A stretch of DNA of 64,000 bases from Vibrio bivalvicida (GCF_001399455.2 NZ_LLEI02000022.1:21096-85095); one strand, 5' to 3'; counted from the first letter of the stretch, positions 8,263 through 19,646 are shown. Numbers and translations are program-made. The notes: a model not told the origin generated them from the sequence alone.

Positions 8263-8889
8263 TTAGCTGGGAGGAAAACATACACCGGTTCCCCCCAAAC
8301 CACAGTAGCCGTTCGGGTTTTTAGCTAGGTATTGCTGGTGGTAGTTCTCAGCGTAGTAGTATTTGCCTGCGGGTAAAATTTCTGTGGTGATCTCACTACT
8401 ACCGTCACCGAGTAGCGCTTGATAGGCCTGCTTAGATGCTAGCGCTGCTTGGTATTGTTCGTCGCTGTATACATAGATGGCTGAGCGGTATTGAGTTCCG
8501 CTGTCATTGCCTTGTCTCATACCCTGAGTTGGGTCATGCTTTTCCCAAAAAGCCTGTAATAGTTGCTCTAGGCTAATGATACTTGGATCGAAAACGACTC
8601 GTACAATCTCTGTATGGGCAGTTTGTCCGCTGCATACCTCTTCATAGGTTGGGTTAGGCGTATAACCTCCTGCGTAGCCAACTGAGGTGCTTACCACTCC
8701 ATCAAGTTGCCAGAACAGGCGCTCGGCTCCCCAAAAGCAGCCCATTCCAAGGAGAATTTTCTCGCAACCTTCTGCAGGTTCTGCAGTTAAACTGGTTTGA
8801 TTGACGAAATGAATGTCATCGAGTGCAAGTGGCGTCTCTCGTCCTGGAAGAGCTTGTTGGGCGGTAATCATGGTTTGTTTGTCGAGCAT
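8263..8889 (-). CDS. msrA: Peptide-methionine (S)-S-oxide reductase
   Basis: 208 residues, close to the E. coli length (212). It repairs oxidised methionine (S-sulfoxide) in proteins with thioredoxin. [13 protein letters not shown] holds the catalytic Cys51. The C-terminal [14 protein letters not shown] gives the two recycling cysteines of the E. coli-type enzyme. The N-terminal extension with [11 protein letters not shown] is also E. coli-like. The ribosome site AAGGAAATCACG precedes the ATG. It is divergent from tamA with a 117-bp spacer, an arrangement also known in enterobacteria. Confidence 0.95.
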   Translation of the reverse strand: MLDKQTMITAQQALPGRETPLALDDIHFVNQTSLTAEPAEGCEKILLGMGCFWGAERLFWQLDGVVSTSVGYAGGYTPNPTYEEVCSGQTAHTEIVRVVFDPSIISLEQLLQAFWEKHDPTQGMRQGNDSGTQYRSAIYVYSDEQYQAALASKQAYQALLGDGSSEITTEILPAGKYYYAENYHQQYLAKNPNGYCGLGGTGVCFPPS

Positions 8890-9006
8890 CGTGATTTCCT
8901 TGTTGGAGTATTTTTTATATAGACCGCCTAATTCACTGTTTTCGTACAGACTTATTATTTTAGTGGCGGTATTATTCCCTTACTTGATGTAGACAGATAA
9001 TTAAGC

Positions 9007-10722
9007 ATGATCAGCAAACCTTTACCAGTTCTAATCGCACTTGTTTCCTTTGCCCCTTCGGTATGGGCACAAAGTGTCGACCTCTCGATAGAAGGGCTAG
9101 AGGGTGAGCTGAATGATAATGTTGAAGCCTACTTATCATCTATTCCTGAAACTGAGTATAAAACCAGTTTACGTTTCCAAGCGCGAATAGAGAAAAATAT
9201 CACCGAAGCACTTAATGCCTTAGGGTACTACCACCCTGAGATTGATTTTACTGTCGCGCAAGATGAATCAGAGTTGATCGTCAATGTGGATCCTGGTCCC
9301 GCGGTTATTTTGCAGCAGATCGACATTAAAATTGAAGGTGAAGCGAAAAGTGATCCTCAGTTCACAGCACTAATAGAAAATAGTGGCCTGAAACAAAGGG
9401 AGCGGCTTAATCATAGTTTGTATGACACGTTAAAATCTTCGATTCGCAACCTCGCCTTGCAAAAAGGCTACTTTGAAGGGGACTTTACCGCGAGTAGATT
9501 GGAGGTTGCGCCTGATCTCAACCAAGCCTTTATCCACCTTCATTATGACAGTGGGATGCGCTATCACTTTGGCGCTAATACCATAACGGGCAGCCAAATT
9601 GATCAAGATAGAGTCGCGTCTTTGTCGCCGTATCAGGCCAATGACCCTTATCAGGCATCTCAAGTTGGCGAATACAACCAGAACCTCTCTAATACAGATT
9701 GGTTTTCATCGGTATTCGTTGAGCCAGACCTGAGTAAAATAGGCGAAGGGCGCGAGTTGCCTATGAAAGTTTCCCTCGCGCCACAGGCGAGAAACAAACT
9801 TGAAACCGGTATCGGTTATGCAACGGATGTCGGTGTTAGAGGTTCACTCAAATGGAAGAAACCGTGGGTGAATAGTCGCGGCCATAGCTTCGACAGTAGC
9901 TTATCTATTTCAAAGCCAGAACAAACCATCACCGCTGGTTACCGAATTCCACTCGAAGATGCACTCAATGAGTATTATCGCATCCAATATGGGATGAAAA
10001 ATCTCAATCAGCGTGATACGAAAAGTCTTGAGTCCAACTTGGCGCTAGAAAGGCACTGGGTGCTTGACAACGGTTGGCACCGCACCCTGTATGTTCGCTA
10101 CCTGCTGGAGAATTATACCCAAGGTAAACAAGAAGATAGTGCTCAGTTTATGCTACCAGGGATAACTTTTTCTCGCAGCCGAGTTCGAGGGGGAGCGATG
10201 CCAACTTGGGGAGACCGTCAAAGTCTTACATTAGAGTATGGCGACCCTAATGCGCTCTCAGAGACTCGAGTCACTCGTTTGATTGGTGCGACAACTTGGA
10301 TTCGTAGTGCCGGTCAAAACCACCGCGGTATATTCAAACTGAATGGTGGTGCCAACTTTTCTGAAGAGTTTAATAAGCTCTCGCCATCGTTACGTTTCTT
10401 TGCGGGTGGTGATAATAACCTCCGTGGTTATGGTTATGAGTCCATCTCGCCCAAGGACTCCGACGATAAATTAACCGGTGCCAAATATATGCTGACTAGC
10501 TCAATCGAGTATCAATATCGCGTATATGGTGATTGGTGGGGCGCGGCTTTTTACGATGTTGGTGATGCGTTTAATGATAAGCCAGATATTAAACGCGGTA
10601 CGGGTGTTGGTGTGCGCTGGGCTTCCCCTGTAGGCCCTATTCGTCTTGATTTTGCTTGGGGGCTTGATGCAAATAAAGGCGACGAATTTAAAATCCACTT
10701 TACTTTAGGACCTGAGCTATGA
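9007..10722 (+). CDS. tamA: Translocation and assembly module outer-membrane protein TamA
   Basis: 571 residues; E. coli TamA is 577. A signal peptide (about 1-21, ending SVWA) is followed by three POTRA-like domains (about 22-265) and an Omp85-type 16-strand barrel. NNLRGYGYES near residue 478 is the conserved L6-loop RGY motif of Omp85 proteins, and the end VGPIRLDFAWGLD...FTLGPEL is the usual closing strand. TamA sits in the outer membrane and works with inner-membrane-anchored TamB in outer-membrane protein insertion and phospholipid homeostasis. Its stop overlaps the tamB start (ATGA), so the two are translationally coupled. The ribosome site in front is weak. Confidence 0.95.
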   Translation: MISKPLPVLIALVSFAPSVWAQSVDLSIEGLEGELNDNVEAYLSSIPETEYKTSLRFQARIEKNITEALNALGYYHPEIDFTVAQDESELIVNVDPGPAVILQQIDIKIEGEAKSDPQFTALIENSGLKQRERLNHSLYDTLKSSIRNLALQKGYFEGDFTASRLEVAPDLNQAFIHLHYDSGMRYHFGANTITGSQIDQDRVASLSPYQANDPYQASQVGEYNQNLSNTDWFSSVFVEPDLSKIGEGRELPMKVSLAPQARNKLETGIGYATDVGVRGSLKWKKPWVNSRGHSFDSSLSISKPEQTITAGYRIPLEDALNEYYRIQYGMKNLNQRDTKSLESNLALERHWVLDNGWHRTLYVRYLLENYTQGKQEDSAQFMLPGITFSRSRVRGGAMPTWGDRQSLTLEYGDPNALSETRVTRLIGATTWIRSAGQNHRGIFKLNGGANFSEEFNKLSPSLRFFAGGDNNLRGYGYESISPKDSDDKLTGAKYMLTSSIEYQYRVYGDWWGAAFYDVGDAFNDKPDIKRGTGVGVRWASPVGPIRLDFAWGLDANKGDEFKIHFTLGPEL

Positions 10723-13700
10723 CCCGTGTTGTGATTAAGTGGTCAAAATGGCTTTCACTCACTTTACTCATTTTACTCCTCAGCGTTTTGGTTGCGCTGG
10801 GCGGATTACTGTTTACTAATCCTGGCTTAAACCTTGTTTTGTGGGGGGCTGAGAAGTTTGTTCCTCAGCTTAAAGTTGGATCGAGTCAAGGCGCGGTTTT
10901 TCCTCGATTTACCCTTAGCAATGTTGTTTTTAAAGATGACAGCTTGCACGTCGATACTCAGGCAAGGTCGCTAACGCTTGCAGTCAATGCGACATGCTTT
11001 ACTGAGCCGGGCGTGTGCATAGATGAACTCGCGATTGATGGTTTGTCATTTTCTATGCCTGAGTTACCAGAAAGCTCGCCAGCTACTCAAGAGCAAGCTG
11101 AGGCGTCATCATCAGCTAAAGTCACTTCTCCTATTCCTATCAAGTTAAGTCGATTGGCGCTAAGTGATACCAAGCTGGATATTTTAGGTAATCAGATCTC
11201 GTGGGACTCGTTTACCTCTGGGGCGTCATTTCAAGGTAATCGCCTGCGTCTCAATACCACAGAACTTAAAAAAGCAGTGGTTAAGTTAGCCTCAAGTCCG
11301 GCTGAAAATGAGCAAGCCGCTACTCCAGTGAATCAAGCGTCAACGCCTACAGAGATTGTTCTCCCCAATATTGTTATGCCACTGCAAATTGATCTTGTAC
11401 GTCTTGATGTTTACGACTTTAAGCTTGATCAACCAACGCCAGTCATCGTCAACCATTTAGGCTTAGAGGCCAACGCCAAAGATTCTAAATTGGTGGTCAA
11501 AACGCTTGAACTAGATGTGCCGCAGGCGACTGCGCAGCTAAAAACAGACATTGATCTGCAAGGTGATTATCCACTCGACTTGCAACTAGATGCGACAATC
11601 AAAGAAGAGATGGCTGCAGGACAAACGATATCTCTCAAAGCGGATGGTAGTGTGGCGAAGCTGCAGCTATCGGCTCAATTGGCAGGGTTAGCCAAAGCTT
11701 TCCTTACTGGGGAACTGCAACCACTCAAGCCTGAACTACCTTTTGATTTTACTGTCACCCAAGGTGATCTGCAGTGGCCGTTAAAAGGAAAAGGGGATTA
11801 CTTTGCCTCGATAGATAAACTTCAAGCTCACGGCTCTCTTAATGGCTATAACCTAGATCTAGATACCGCTCTTAAAGGGGTACAACTTCCTGATGTGTCT
11901 CTCTCGCTGCAAGGCAAAGGGGATCTCTCCCATATCAAATTGAGCCAAGTGGACATTGCCACGCTGGGAGGAACGATCTCTGGCGATGTAATGGTGGATT
12001 GGCAAGCGCCGATTAATTGGGTAGCAAACTTGACACTGGCTCACATTCAGCCCGGTTTACAGTGGCCAGAAGCAGAAGGCGATATCAGTGGGGCAGTGTC
12101 AACCTCCGGCAATTTGACAGAGCAAGGTGGATGGCAAGTCGATGTCCCGAAACTCGATATTGATGGTGTACTGCGAGAGTACCCGCTGAATATAGCAGGT
12201 AGCGTTAGCGCTGCAGATGTGGCTGGCAACAATGAGCTCAGTGTTAAAACGCCGCAGCTAGTGCTTTCTCATGGCCCCAACAGTATTAAAGCCAGCGGGG
12301 AGCTAGATAAACAGTGGCGGATGGATCTGGAACTCAACTTACCTGACTTAATCAAATCGATACCTGACTTAAAAGGACGTGTTGTCGGTGACGTGGCCCT
12401 GCGCGGAGATTTGAAAGCGCCAGATGTGGGTCTAAACCTTGTCGCTAAAGCGATAGATTGGCAACAACAGGCTCAGATTAGCAAGCTCAGTATGAAGGGG
12501 AATATCACACCGCTGCCAACGCCAAGTGGTCAATTAGCGCTTAAGGTTAATCAGGCTAAGTATCAAGACAAAGTGATCGATGACGTGAGCTTGAACTTTA
12601 CTGGCTCTCAGCAAAAGCACCAACTTAACCTGGATGTGAATTCGAATATCGTGTCGACGAGTTTGGCTCTGACAGGCTCACTGACCGATAAACCTGAACT
12701 TGTTTGGCAAGGTAAGCTTGAGCGGATGCGACTCTCTTCGCTGCAAGGTGAATGGCGACTGAATCAGCCAACCGCATTAGGTTTTGAAATGGCGACTGAG
12801 CAGGTTTCTGTTGCTGCCCACTGTTGGTTGCAAGCAGACTCTTCACTCTGTTTAGAGAAAGATATTAAGGTTGGACAAAGCGGTGAAGCTGCGCTCGCGT
12901 TAAGTCAGCTTGATTTTGAGCAGATCAAAACTTTTATTCCTCAGACAACGCAACTCCAAGGGCAAGTAGACGCCAATGTATGGGCCAAGTGGGGTGATAA
13001 CCAGCCACCACAAGTAAAGGCTAAGATTGAATTAGCCAAAGGTGAAGTGGTTCAAAAGATTGAACAACCTCTAGAGTTAGGTTGGGAGAGCGCGACACTG
13101 ACGGCGCAACTTGCAGACAATAAGCTGAGCGCAGAGTGGTTACTTGATGTAACCGATAATGGTGATATTTCTGGTAATGCCACTATTCCCAATGTGCTCA
13201 GTGACGACAAGCAAATCGATGGGCGTTTGAAGCTCACCACGTTCAACTTAGACTTCTTAGCACCACTCGTCGGGGAGTTCAGCAAGCTCAAATCGAACAT
13301 TACCACCGATCTCGCAATCACTGGCCCGGCAATGCAGCCTAAAGTAAATGGCCAGTTTGTTGTCGATGATATCTTGCTCAAAGGGGATATCTCTCCGGTA
13401 GAAGTAAACTCAGGGCGATTAACCATCAACTTCAGTGGCTATGATGCGACCCTGGCTGCCGCTATTCATACTCCAGATGGAAAACTAGAGCTAGCGGGCG
13501 ACGCAGATTGGCAGGACTTGAATGATTGGAGTACCAATGTACGTGTTTTTGCCGAGGAGTTGCTAGTCAACGTGCCGCCTATGGTCAAAATCAAAGTACA
13601 ACCAGATATGACCATCTCTGCTTCACCTAAATTGGCGCGTATCGATGGCACCATCGCCTTGCCATGGGGACGTGTCGTGGTGGAAGAGTTGCCACCAAGT

Positions 13701-14486
13701 GCGATTAGCGTCTCCAAGGATCAGGTCATTCTTAATGATCAACTTCAACCTGTTGATAAGAAGAACCAAGTGCCTTTCACGGTGCAATCCAATATCAATA
13801 TTAAGATTGGCGATGATTTTAAGCTCTCTGCGTTTGGTCTAGAGGGGGAGTTAGTTGGTAATCTTAATGTAGCCCAGAGAGACAAGGGACCTTTTGTTAC
13901 TGGTGAGGTCAATATCGTTGATGGTTCATACCGCTCGTTTGGCCAAGACCTGCTAATTAAAGAGGGTAAGGTGCTAATGAATGGTCCTGTGGATCAGCCG
14001 TACTTGCAAATTACCGCTATTCGCAATCCAGATAACACCAAAGATGATGTGATGGCAGGGGTAAAAGTGACCGGCCCTGTCAGCGAGCCGACAGTGACCA
14101 TTTTTTCTGAGCCAGCGATGGCACAGGCGAACGCTTTATCTTATTTGTTACGTGGCCAAGATATTGATGGTGAAACGGGTGGTAATGCCATGACGACAAC
14201 CTTAATTGGCTTAAGTCTCGCGAAAAGCGGTCGTGTTGTTGGGGAAATTGGCGAAGCCTTTGGGGTACAAGATCTTCAGGTTGATACCGCAGGCTCTGGT
14301 AATGATTCTCAAGTGACAGTAAGCGGTTATATTTTACCTGGCTTAAAGGTTAAATATGGCGTTGGTATTTTTGAGTCTGTCGGTGAGTTCACCGTGCGTT
14401 ATCGTTTGATGCAAGATCTCTATGTTGAGGCATTATCTGGTGCGACCAACGCCGTCGATCTTCTTTATCAATTTGAATTTAATTAG
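10719..14486 (+). CDS. tamB: Translocation and assembly module protein TamB
   Basis: 1255 residues (E. coli 1259). One N-terminal membrane anchor (about 12-34, LSLTLLILLLSVLVALGG) is followed by a very long periplasmic region of repeating amphipathic beta strands. This is the hydrophobic groove typical of the AsmA-like/VPS13-like bridging proteins. A conserved TamB C-terminal domain lies in about the last 350 residues (PWGRVVVEELPPSAI, then SYLLRGQDIDG, ending YQFEFN). It spans the periplasm and docks on TamA. A GAT/SPA-rich stretch near 120-200 with many Ala and Ser looks like a linker. Coupled to tamA by a 4-bp overlap; ytfP follows after 28 bp. Confidence 0.94.
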   Translation: MTRVVIKWSKWLSLTLLILLLSVLVALGGLLFTNPGLNLVLWGAEKFVPQLKVGSSQGAVFPRFTLSNVVFKDDSLHVDTQARSLTLAVNATCFTEPGVCIDELAIDGLSFSMPELPESSPATQEQAEASSSAKVTSPIPIKLSRLALSDTKLDILGNQISWDSFTSGASFQGNRLRLNTTELKKAVVKLASSPAENEQAATPVNQASTPTEIVLPNIVMPLQIDLVRLDVYDFKLDQPTPVIVNHLGLEANAKDSKLVVKTLELDVPQATAQLKTDIDLQGDYPLDLQLDATIKEEMAAGQTISLKADGSVAKLQLSAQLAGLAKAFLTGELQPLKPELPFDFTVTQGDLQWPLKGKGDYFASIDKLQAHGSLNGYNLDLDTALKGVQLPDVSLSLQGKGDLSHIKLSQVDIATLGGTISGDVMVDWQAPINWVANLTLAHIQPGLQWPEAEGDISGAVSTSGNLTEQGGWQVDVPKLDIDGVLREYPLNIAGSVSAADVAGNNELSVKTPQLVLSHGPNSIKASGELDKQWRMDLELNLPDLIKSIPDLKGRVVGDVALRGDLKAPDVGLNLVAKAIDWQQQAQISKLSMKGNITPLPTPSGQLALKVNQAKYQDKVIDDVSLNFTGSQQKHQLNLDVNSNIVSTSLALTGSLTDKPELVWQGKLERMRLSSLQGEWRLNQPTALGFEMATEQVSVAAHCWLQADSSLCLEKDIKVGQSGEAALALSQLDFEQIKTFIPQTTQLQGQVDANVWAKWGDNQPPQVKAKIELAKGEVVQKIEQPLELGWESATLTAQLADNKLSAEWLLDVTDNGDISGNATIPNVLSDDKQIDGRLKLTTFNLDFLAPLVGEFSKLKSNITTDLAITGPAMQPKVNGQFVVDDILLKGDISPVEVNSGRLTINFSGYDATLAAAIHTPDGKLELAGDADWQDLNDWSTNVRVFAEELLVNVPPMVKIKVQPDMTISASPKLARIDGTIALPWGRVVVEELPPSAISVSKDQVILNDQLQPVDKKNQVPFTVQSNINIKIGDDFKLSAFGLEGELVGNLNVAQRDKGPFVTGEVNIVDGSYRSFGQDLLIKEGKVLMNGPVDQPYLQITAIRNPDNTKDDVMAGVKVTGPVSEPTVTIFSEPAMAQANALSYLLRGQDIDGETGGNAMTTTLIGLSLAKSGRVVGEIGEAFGVQDLQVDTAGSGNDSQVTVSGYILPGLKVKYGVGIFESVGEFTVRYRLMQDLYVEALSGATNAVDLLYQFEFN

Positions 14487-14514
14487 TAGGTAGACATCGA
14501 AGGGAGTCGATGTC

Positions 14515-14862
14515 ATGCAACAGTTAGTATTTGTTTATGGCACATTGCGTCAGGGGCAAAGTAATCATCATTTGTTGGCGCATTCTGAATGGTTAGGCAA
14601 GTATGCGACACCTCCCATTTACAGTCTTTATGATCTGGGCGCTTATCCAGCCGTAGTAGATGGACATAGTGTGATCTATGGTGAAGTCTATCGGGTTGAT
14701 GACCAGACGTTGCGCCAGTTAGACCTACTGGAAGATGTGCCAATAACCTATCGCCGCGAGCAAATCGACACGCCTTTTGGCTTAGCTTGGATGTACATTT
14801 ATCAGCAAGCTCACCAACTAGAGACGTTAATTTCCTCCGGTGATTGGTGCCAAAAGGTGTAA
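14515..14862 (+). CDS. ytfP: YtfP-type gamma-glutamylcyclotransferase-fold protein
   Basis: 115 residues. FVYGTLRQGQSNHHLL (residues 5-20) is the signature of the YtfP/GGCT-like fold, and YGEVYRVDDQTLRQLDLLE carries the conserved acidic residues of the active-site pocket. The family includes gamma-glutamylcyclotransferases and gamma-glutamylamine cyclotransferases, but the substrate of bacterial YtfP is not established. It follows tamB by 28 bp with GAAGGGAGTCG in front of the ATG. The same tamA-tamB-ytfP order occurs in E. coli (ytfM-ytfN-ytfP). Confidence 0.88.
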   Translation: MQQLVFVYGTLRQGQSNHHLLAHSEWLGKYATPPIYSLYDLGAYPAVVDGHSVIYGEVYRVDDQTLRQLDLLEDVPITYRREQIDTPFGLAWMYIYQQAHQLETLISSGDWCQKV

Positions 14863-14905
14863 TACTTACCGGTAGCGAATGGGTGACTTGACCAAGGAGA
14901 GAGCG

Positions 14906-15004
14906 ATGAAAATTCAATATGTTCTCGCCACATTACTTTTAGTTGGGTGTACTACACAGCTACCACCGCTGAGCAATATGGAAGGCGGCTGGTCATTATG
15001 GTAA
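14906..15004 (+). CDS. Putative 32-residue lipoprotein
   Basis: A small frame missed by usual length cut-offs: MKIQYVLATLLLVGCTTQ starts a 32-residue protein ending GGWSLW. The lipobox LLVGC places the lipidated Cys at residue 15, leaving a mature peptide of only 18 residues. A strong AAGGAG lies six bases before the ATG, and a good terminator follows 54 bp after the stop, so the frame sits in a well-formed expression unit at the end of the tamA-tamB-ytfP group. No family recognised. Similar in size to entericidin-like lipopeptides but without sequence likeness. A chance frame cannot be excluded. Confidence 0.6.
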   Translation: MKIQYVLATLLLVGCTTQLPPLSNMEGGWSLW

Positions 15005-15058
15005 GCAACATTATATATCAGGATGTCACTCAATCGCAGTTTCAGCCTTTTTAAACGC

Positions 15059-15086
15059 AAAAGAGTCGCGATTAAGCGACTCTTTT
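15059..15086. terminator. Bidirectional terminator, lipoprotein gene / fbp
   Basis: Stem AAGAGTCGC with GCGACTCTT around a six-base loop (GATTAA), flanked by A and T runs on both sides. It lies between two convergent genes and can serve both. Confidence 0.85.
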
Positions 15087-15105
15087 TCTTTCCTACTTTG
15101 GAAGA

Positions 15106-16427
<1,322 letters not shown>

Positions 16428-17780
16428 ATGCACATTCATATACTGGGGATCTGTGGCACTTTTATGGGTGGTGCAGCTGTATTAGCACGTCAATTGGGGC
16501 ATAAAGTCACAGGATGTGATGCCAATGTTTATCCACCAATGAGTACTCTACTCGAATCTCAAGGTATTGAAATTATAGAAGGCTTTGACCCGTCACAGCT
16601 CGACCCTGCGCCAGACTTAGTGGTGATTGGTAATGCGATGAGCCGCGGTAATCCTTGTGTCGAGTATGTGCTGAATCATAACTTGCGTTACACCTCTGGC
16701 CCTCAGTGGTTACAAGAGTTCTTACTCCATGACCGTTGGGTATTAGCGGTATCTGGTACTCATGGAAAAACCACAACGTCTAGTATGTTGGCGTGGATCT
16801 TAGAAGACTGTGGCTATAAGCCGGGTTTCTTGGTTGGTGGTGTTTTGGGTAACTTTGGAATTTCAGCTCGTCTTGGTGAAAGCATGTTTTTTGTTGTTGA
16901 AGCCGACGAATATGATAGTGCTTTTTTCGATAAGCGTTCTAAGTTTGTCCACTATCATCCACGCACCTTAGTTATGAACAACCTAGAGTTCGATCATGCC
17001 GACATCTTTGACGATCTTGAAGCGATAAAACGTCAGTTCCATCATCTTGTTCGCACAGTGCCGGGCAATGGGCGTATTTTTGCACCGAAACAAGATAATG
17101 CACTTCAAGATGTGCTTGAGCGCGGCTGTTGGAGCGAAACCGAGTTTAGTGGTGAGCAAGGTGACTGGCAGGTGGAGAAAATAAATATTGATGGCTCGCA
17201 GTTCAACGTACTGTTCCAAGGCGAGCAAGTGGGTACTGTTAGTTGGGACCTAGTTGGTGACCACAATGTTGATAATGCTTTGATGGCAATTGCTGCAGCG
17301 CGTCATGTAGGTGTTACACCTGACTTAGCCTGTGAATCTTTAGCCAAATTCATCAATACCAAACGCCGCTTGGAGCTCAAAGGTGAGGTCAATGGCATCA
17401 CGGTTTACGACGATTTTGCCCATCATCCGACCGCGATTGAACTGACGCTCGGTGGATTGCGTAACAAGGTCGGCGATAGCAAAATTATCGCGGTACTCGA
17501 ACCACGCAGCGCTACGATGAAGCGAGGTGTGCATAAGGATACGTTGGCTGCGTCGTTACAAAAAGCCGATCAGGTGTTTTTATATCAACCCGATTCGATT
17601 GATTGGTCGGTGGAAGATATTGCAGCTCAATGTGATCAACCTGCGCAAACCTCAGATAATGTCGATGAGCTAGTGAAGCAAATTGTTGCTAGTGCTAGCT
17701 CAGGTGACCAGATTCTGGTTATGAGCAATGGCGGGTTCGAAGGTATTCACAATAAGCTTCTGGCAAAGCTAGAGCAATAG
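16428..17780 (+). CDS. mpl: UDP-MurNAc:L-Ala-gamma-D-Glu-meso-DAP ligase (murein tripeptide recycling)
   Basis: 450 residues (E. coli 457). It joins recycled tripeptide to UDP-N-acetylmuramate in the cytoplasm, an ATP-dependent Mur-ligase reaction. HIHILGICGTFMGGAA at the N-terminus is the UDP-binding loop of Mpl, GTHGKTT at 110-116 is the ATP site, and EADEYDSAFFDKRSKF and DDFAHHPTAI are Mur-ligase motifs. I start at the ATG that gives the canonical N-terminus, with AAGG seven bases upstream; the same frame is open 28 codons further up but that part has no homology. ubiX follows after 14 bp. Confidence 0.95.
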   Translation: MHIHILGICGTFMGGAAVLARQLGHKVTGCDANVYPPMSTLLESQGIEIIEGFDPSQLDPAPDLVVIGNAMSRGNPCVEYVLNHNLRYTSGPQWLQEFLLHDRWVLAVSGTHGKTTTSSMLAWILEDCGYKPGFLVGGVLGNFGISARLGESMFFVVEADEYDSAFFDKRSKFVHYHPRTLVMNNLEFDHADIFDDLEAIKRQFHHLVRTVPGNGRIFAPKQDNALQDVLERGCWSETEFSGEQGDWQVEKINIDGSQFNVLFQGEQVGTVSWDLVGDHNVDNALMAIAAARHVGVTPDLACESLAKFINTKRRLELKGEVNGITVYDDFAHHPTAIELTLGGLRNKVGDSKIIAVLEPRSATMKRGVHKDTLAASLQKADQVFLYQPDSIDWSVEDIAAQCDQPAQTSDNVDELVKQIVASASSGDQILVMSNGGFEGIHNKLLAKLEQ

Positions 17781-17794
17781 TGTAGTTTTTTAAT

Positions 17795-18418
17795 ATGATT
17801 AAACAACAAAAAGCCATCACCTTAGCCTTTACTGGTGCCTCTGGTGCTCCTTATGGTTTACGCCTGTTAGAGTGCCTTCTGGCTGCTGATTATCAAGTTT
17901 ATCTGCTTGTTTCATCTGCTGCGAGAGTGGTGCTTGCAACTGAACATGACCTTAAACTGCCCGCCAATCCTGATTCGGCTAAGCAAACTTTGGTTGAGCA
18001 TCTTAATCGTGACCCAGACAAGCTGATTGTATGCGGTAAAGATGACTGGTTCTCTCCGGTGGCATCTGGCTCTGCTGCGCCGAAACAGATGGTCGTCTGT
18101 CCTTGCTCAGCAGGCAGCGTTGCTGCGATTGCTCACGGTATGTCTGATAACCTGATTGAACGTGCCGCAGACGTGGTGATGAAAGAGCGCGGTCAACTAC
18201 TGTTGGTGGTTCGCGAGACACCATTCTCTACTCTGCATCTCGAGAACATGCACAAGCTGTCACAAATGGGCGTGACCATCATGCCTGCTGCACCCGGTTT
18301 TTATCATCAACCGAAATCGATTGATGATCTGGTAGATTTTATGGTCGCGCGTATTCTTGATCATCTAGATATCGATCAAAAGTTAGTGCCACGTTGGGGT
18401 TATGATCAGCGTGGATAG
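17795..18418 (+). CDS. ubiX: Flavin prenyltransferase UbiX
   Basis: 207 residues. [20 protein letters not shown] is the FMN-binding N-terminus, [25 protein letters not shown] is the central phosphate/dimethylallyl site and [16 protein letters not shown] is the conserved C-terminal half. UbiX prenylates FMN to make the cofactor for the UbiD decarboxylase in ubiquinone synthesis. It follows mpl by 14 bp, so the two are likely co-transcribed. The protein is slightly longer than E. coli UbiX (189) because of a short insertion around residues 65-85. Confidence 0.94.
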   Translation: MIKQQKAITLAFTGASGAPYGLRLLECLLAADYQVYLLVSSAARVVLATEHDLKLPANPDSAKQTLVEHLNRDPDKLIVCGKDDWFSPVASGSAAPKQMVVCPCSAGSVAAIAHGMSDNLIERAADVVMKERGQLLLVVRETPFSTLHLENMHKLSQMGVTIMPAAPGFYHQPKSIDDLVDFMVARILDHLDIDQKLVPRWGYDQRG

Positions 18419-18478
18419 TTGATATGTGAACGGTGCTAGCTATTGAGTCACATAACTATTACAATTCGACCGTTACTC

Positions 18479-18580
18479 ATCGGGGAGCTATTGGCCTAAC
18501 TTATGTTAGCGTCAGCTGAGATCGAGCAATCGCTTGGGACCCGTGTACCTGAACCAGATAATGCTGGCGTAGGAATTGAG
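18479..18580 (+). promoter_or_regulatory. TPP riboswitch (thi-box)
   Basis: The conserved thi-box blocks occur in order: ATCGGGGAGC at the 5' side, GTCAGCTGAGAT (consensus GGCTGAGA), GGGACCCGTGTACCTGAACC, then AGATAATGCTGGCGTAGG. The aptamer ends about 60 nt before thiB. The following segment contains the thiB ribosome site, so sequestration of it, or termination, could be the output. It should switch off thiBPQ when thiamine pyrophosphate is plentiful. Confidence 0.95.
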
Positions 18581-18638
18581 TTTGGATTTGAACTCCGCTT
18601 CTCAAACCTGTGCCGCTCAAACAAGGAGAGAGCGAGCA

Positions 18639-19646
18639 GTGAAAAACACTCTAAGCACCATTTCAATAAGTTCCCTTGCGTTAGCAACGCTAGCGACATT
18701 TCCAGCGACAGCCGCAGAAAACAGTTTAACCGTTTATACCTACGACTCTTTTGCTGCCGATTGGGGCCCAGGTCCTGTTGTAGAAAAAGCGTTTGAAGCG
18801 CATTGTGGTTGTGATGTTAATTTCGTCGCGCTGGATGATGGTGTCTCTATCCTTAACCGTCTGCGTTTAGAAGGCGATAACAGCAAAGCGGATATTATTT
18901 TAGGCTTAGACAACAACCTGATGGCGGAAGCGAAAAAAACAGGTTTGTTGGCCGAACATAGCGTAGACACCAGCAAGATTGCATTGCCAAACGGCTGGGC
19001 GGACAAAACTTTCGTCCCTTATGATTTCGGTTACTTTGCTTTTGTTTACAACAAAGAGAAGCTGGCTAATCCACCAAAAAGCTTGAAAGAGCTGGTGGAA
19101 TCTCGCGATGATCTGAAAGTGATCTATCAAGATCCACGTACTTCAACACCAGGGCAAGGTCTGATGCTGTGGATGAAGTCGGTTTATGGTGATGACGTAG
19201 CTCAGGCTTGGCAAAATCTAGCTAAGAAAACCGTAACCGTCACTAAAGGTTGGTCTGAAGCGTATTCAATGTTCCTAGAAGGGGAGTCTGATCTGGTTCT
19301 ATCCTACACCACATCGCCTGCTTATCACTTGATTGCCGAGAGCGACAACAAGTATGCCGCCGCTGATTTTTCCGAAGGCCACTACACTCAAGTGGAGGTC
19401 GCTGCTAAAGTAAAAGCGTCTAAAAATCAAAAACTAGCAGATGAGTTCATGACCTTCATTCTAAGTGATGAGTTTCAATCAGCAATGCCAACAGGTAACT
19501 GGATGTACCCAGTTACAGACGTTGCACTGCCTGAAGGTTTTGAAACCCTGACTCTACCAAGCAAAGCACTGACCTTTAGCGCCGACGAAGTGGCCGAAAA
19601 TCGTAAGTCTTGGATTCGTGAATGGCAAAGTGCGCTGACATTCTAA
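18639..19646 (+). CDS. thiB: Thiamine/TPP ABC transporter, periplasmic binding protein
   Basis: 335 residues with a signal peptide (about 1-27, ending FPATAAE). LTVYTYDSFAADWGPGPVV and FVALDDGVSILNRLRLEG are the typical N-terminal ThiB segments, and GWSEAYSMFLEGESDLVLSY is also conserved. It binds thiamine, TMP and TPP in the periplasm and delivers them to ThiPQ. I start at a GTG with AAGGAG about ten bases upstream; the frame is open further upstream into the riboswitch, but that would not be translated with a signal peptide. Under the TPP riboswitch; thiP follows after 9 bp. Confidence 0.94.
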   Translation: MKNTLSTISISSLALATLATFPATAAENSLTVYTYDSFAADWGPGPVVEKAFEAHCGCDVNFVALDDGVSILNRLRLEGDNSKADIILGLDNNLMAEAKKTGLLAEHSVDTSKIALPNGWADKTFVPYDFGYFAFVYNKEKLANPPKSLKELVESRDDLKVIYQDPRTSTPGQGLMLWMKSVYGDDVAQAWQNLAKKTVTVTKGWSEAYSMFLEGESDLVLSYTTSPAYHLIAESDNKYAAADFSEGHYTQVEVAAKVKASKNQKLADEFMTFILSDEFQSAMPTGNWMYPVTDVALPEGFETLTLPSKALTFSADEVAENRKSWIREWQSALTF

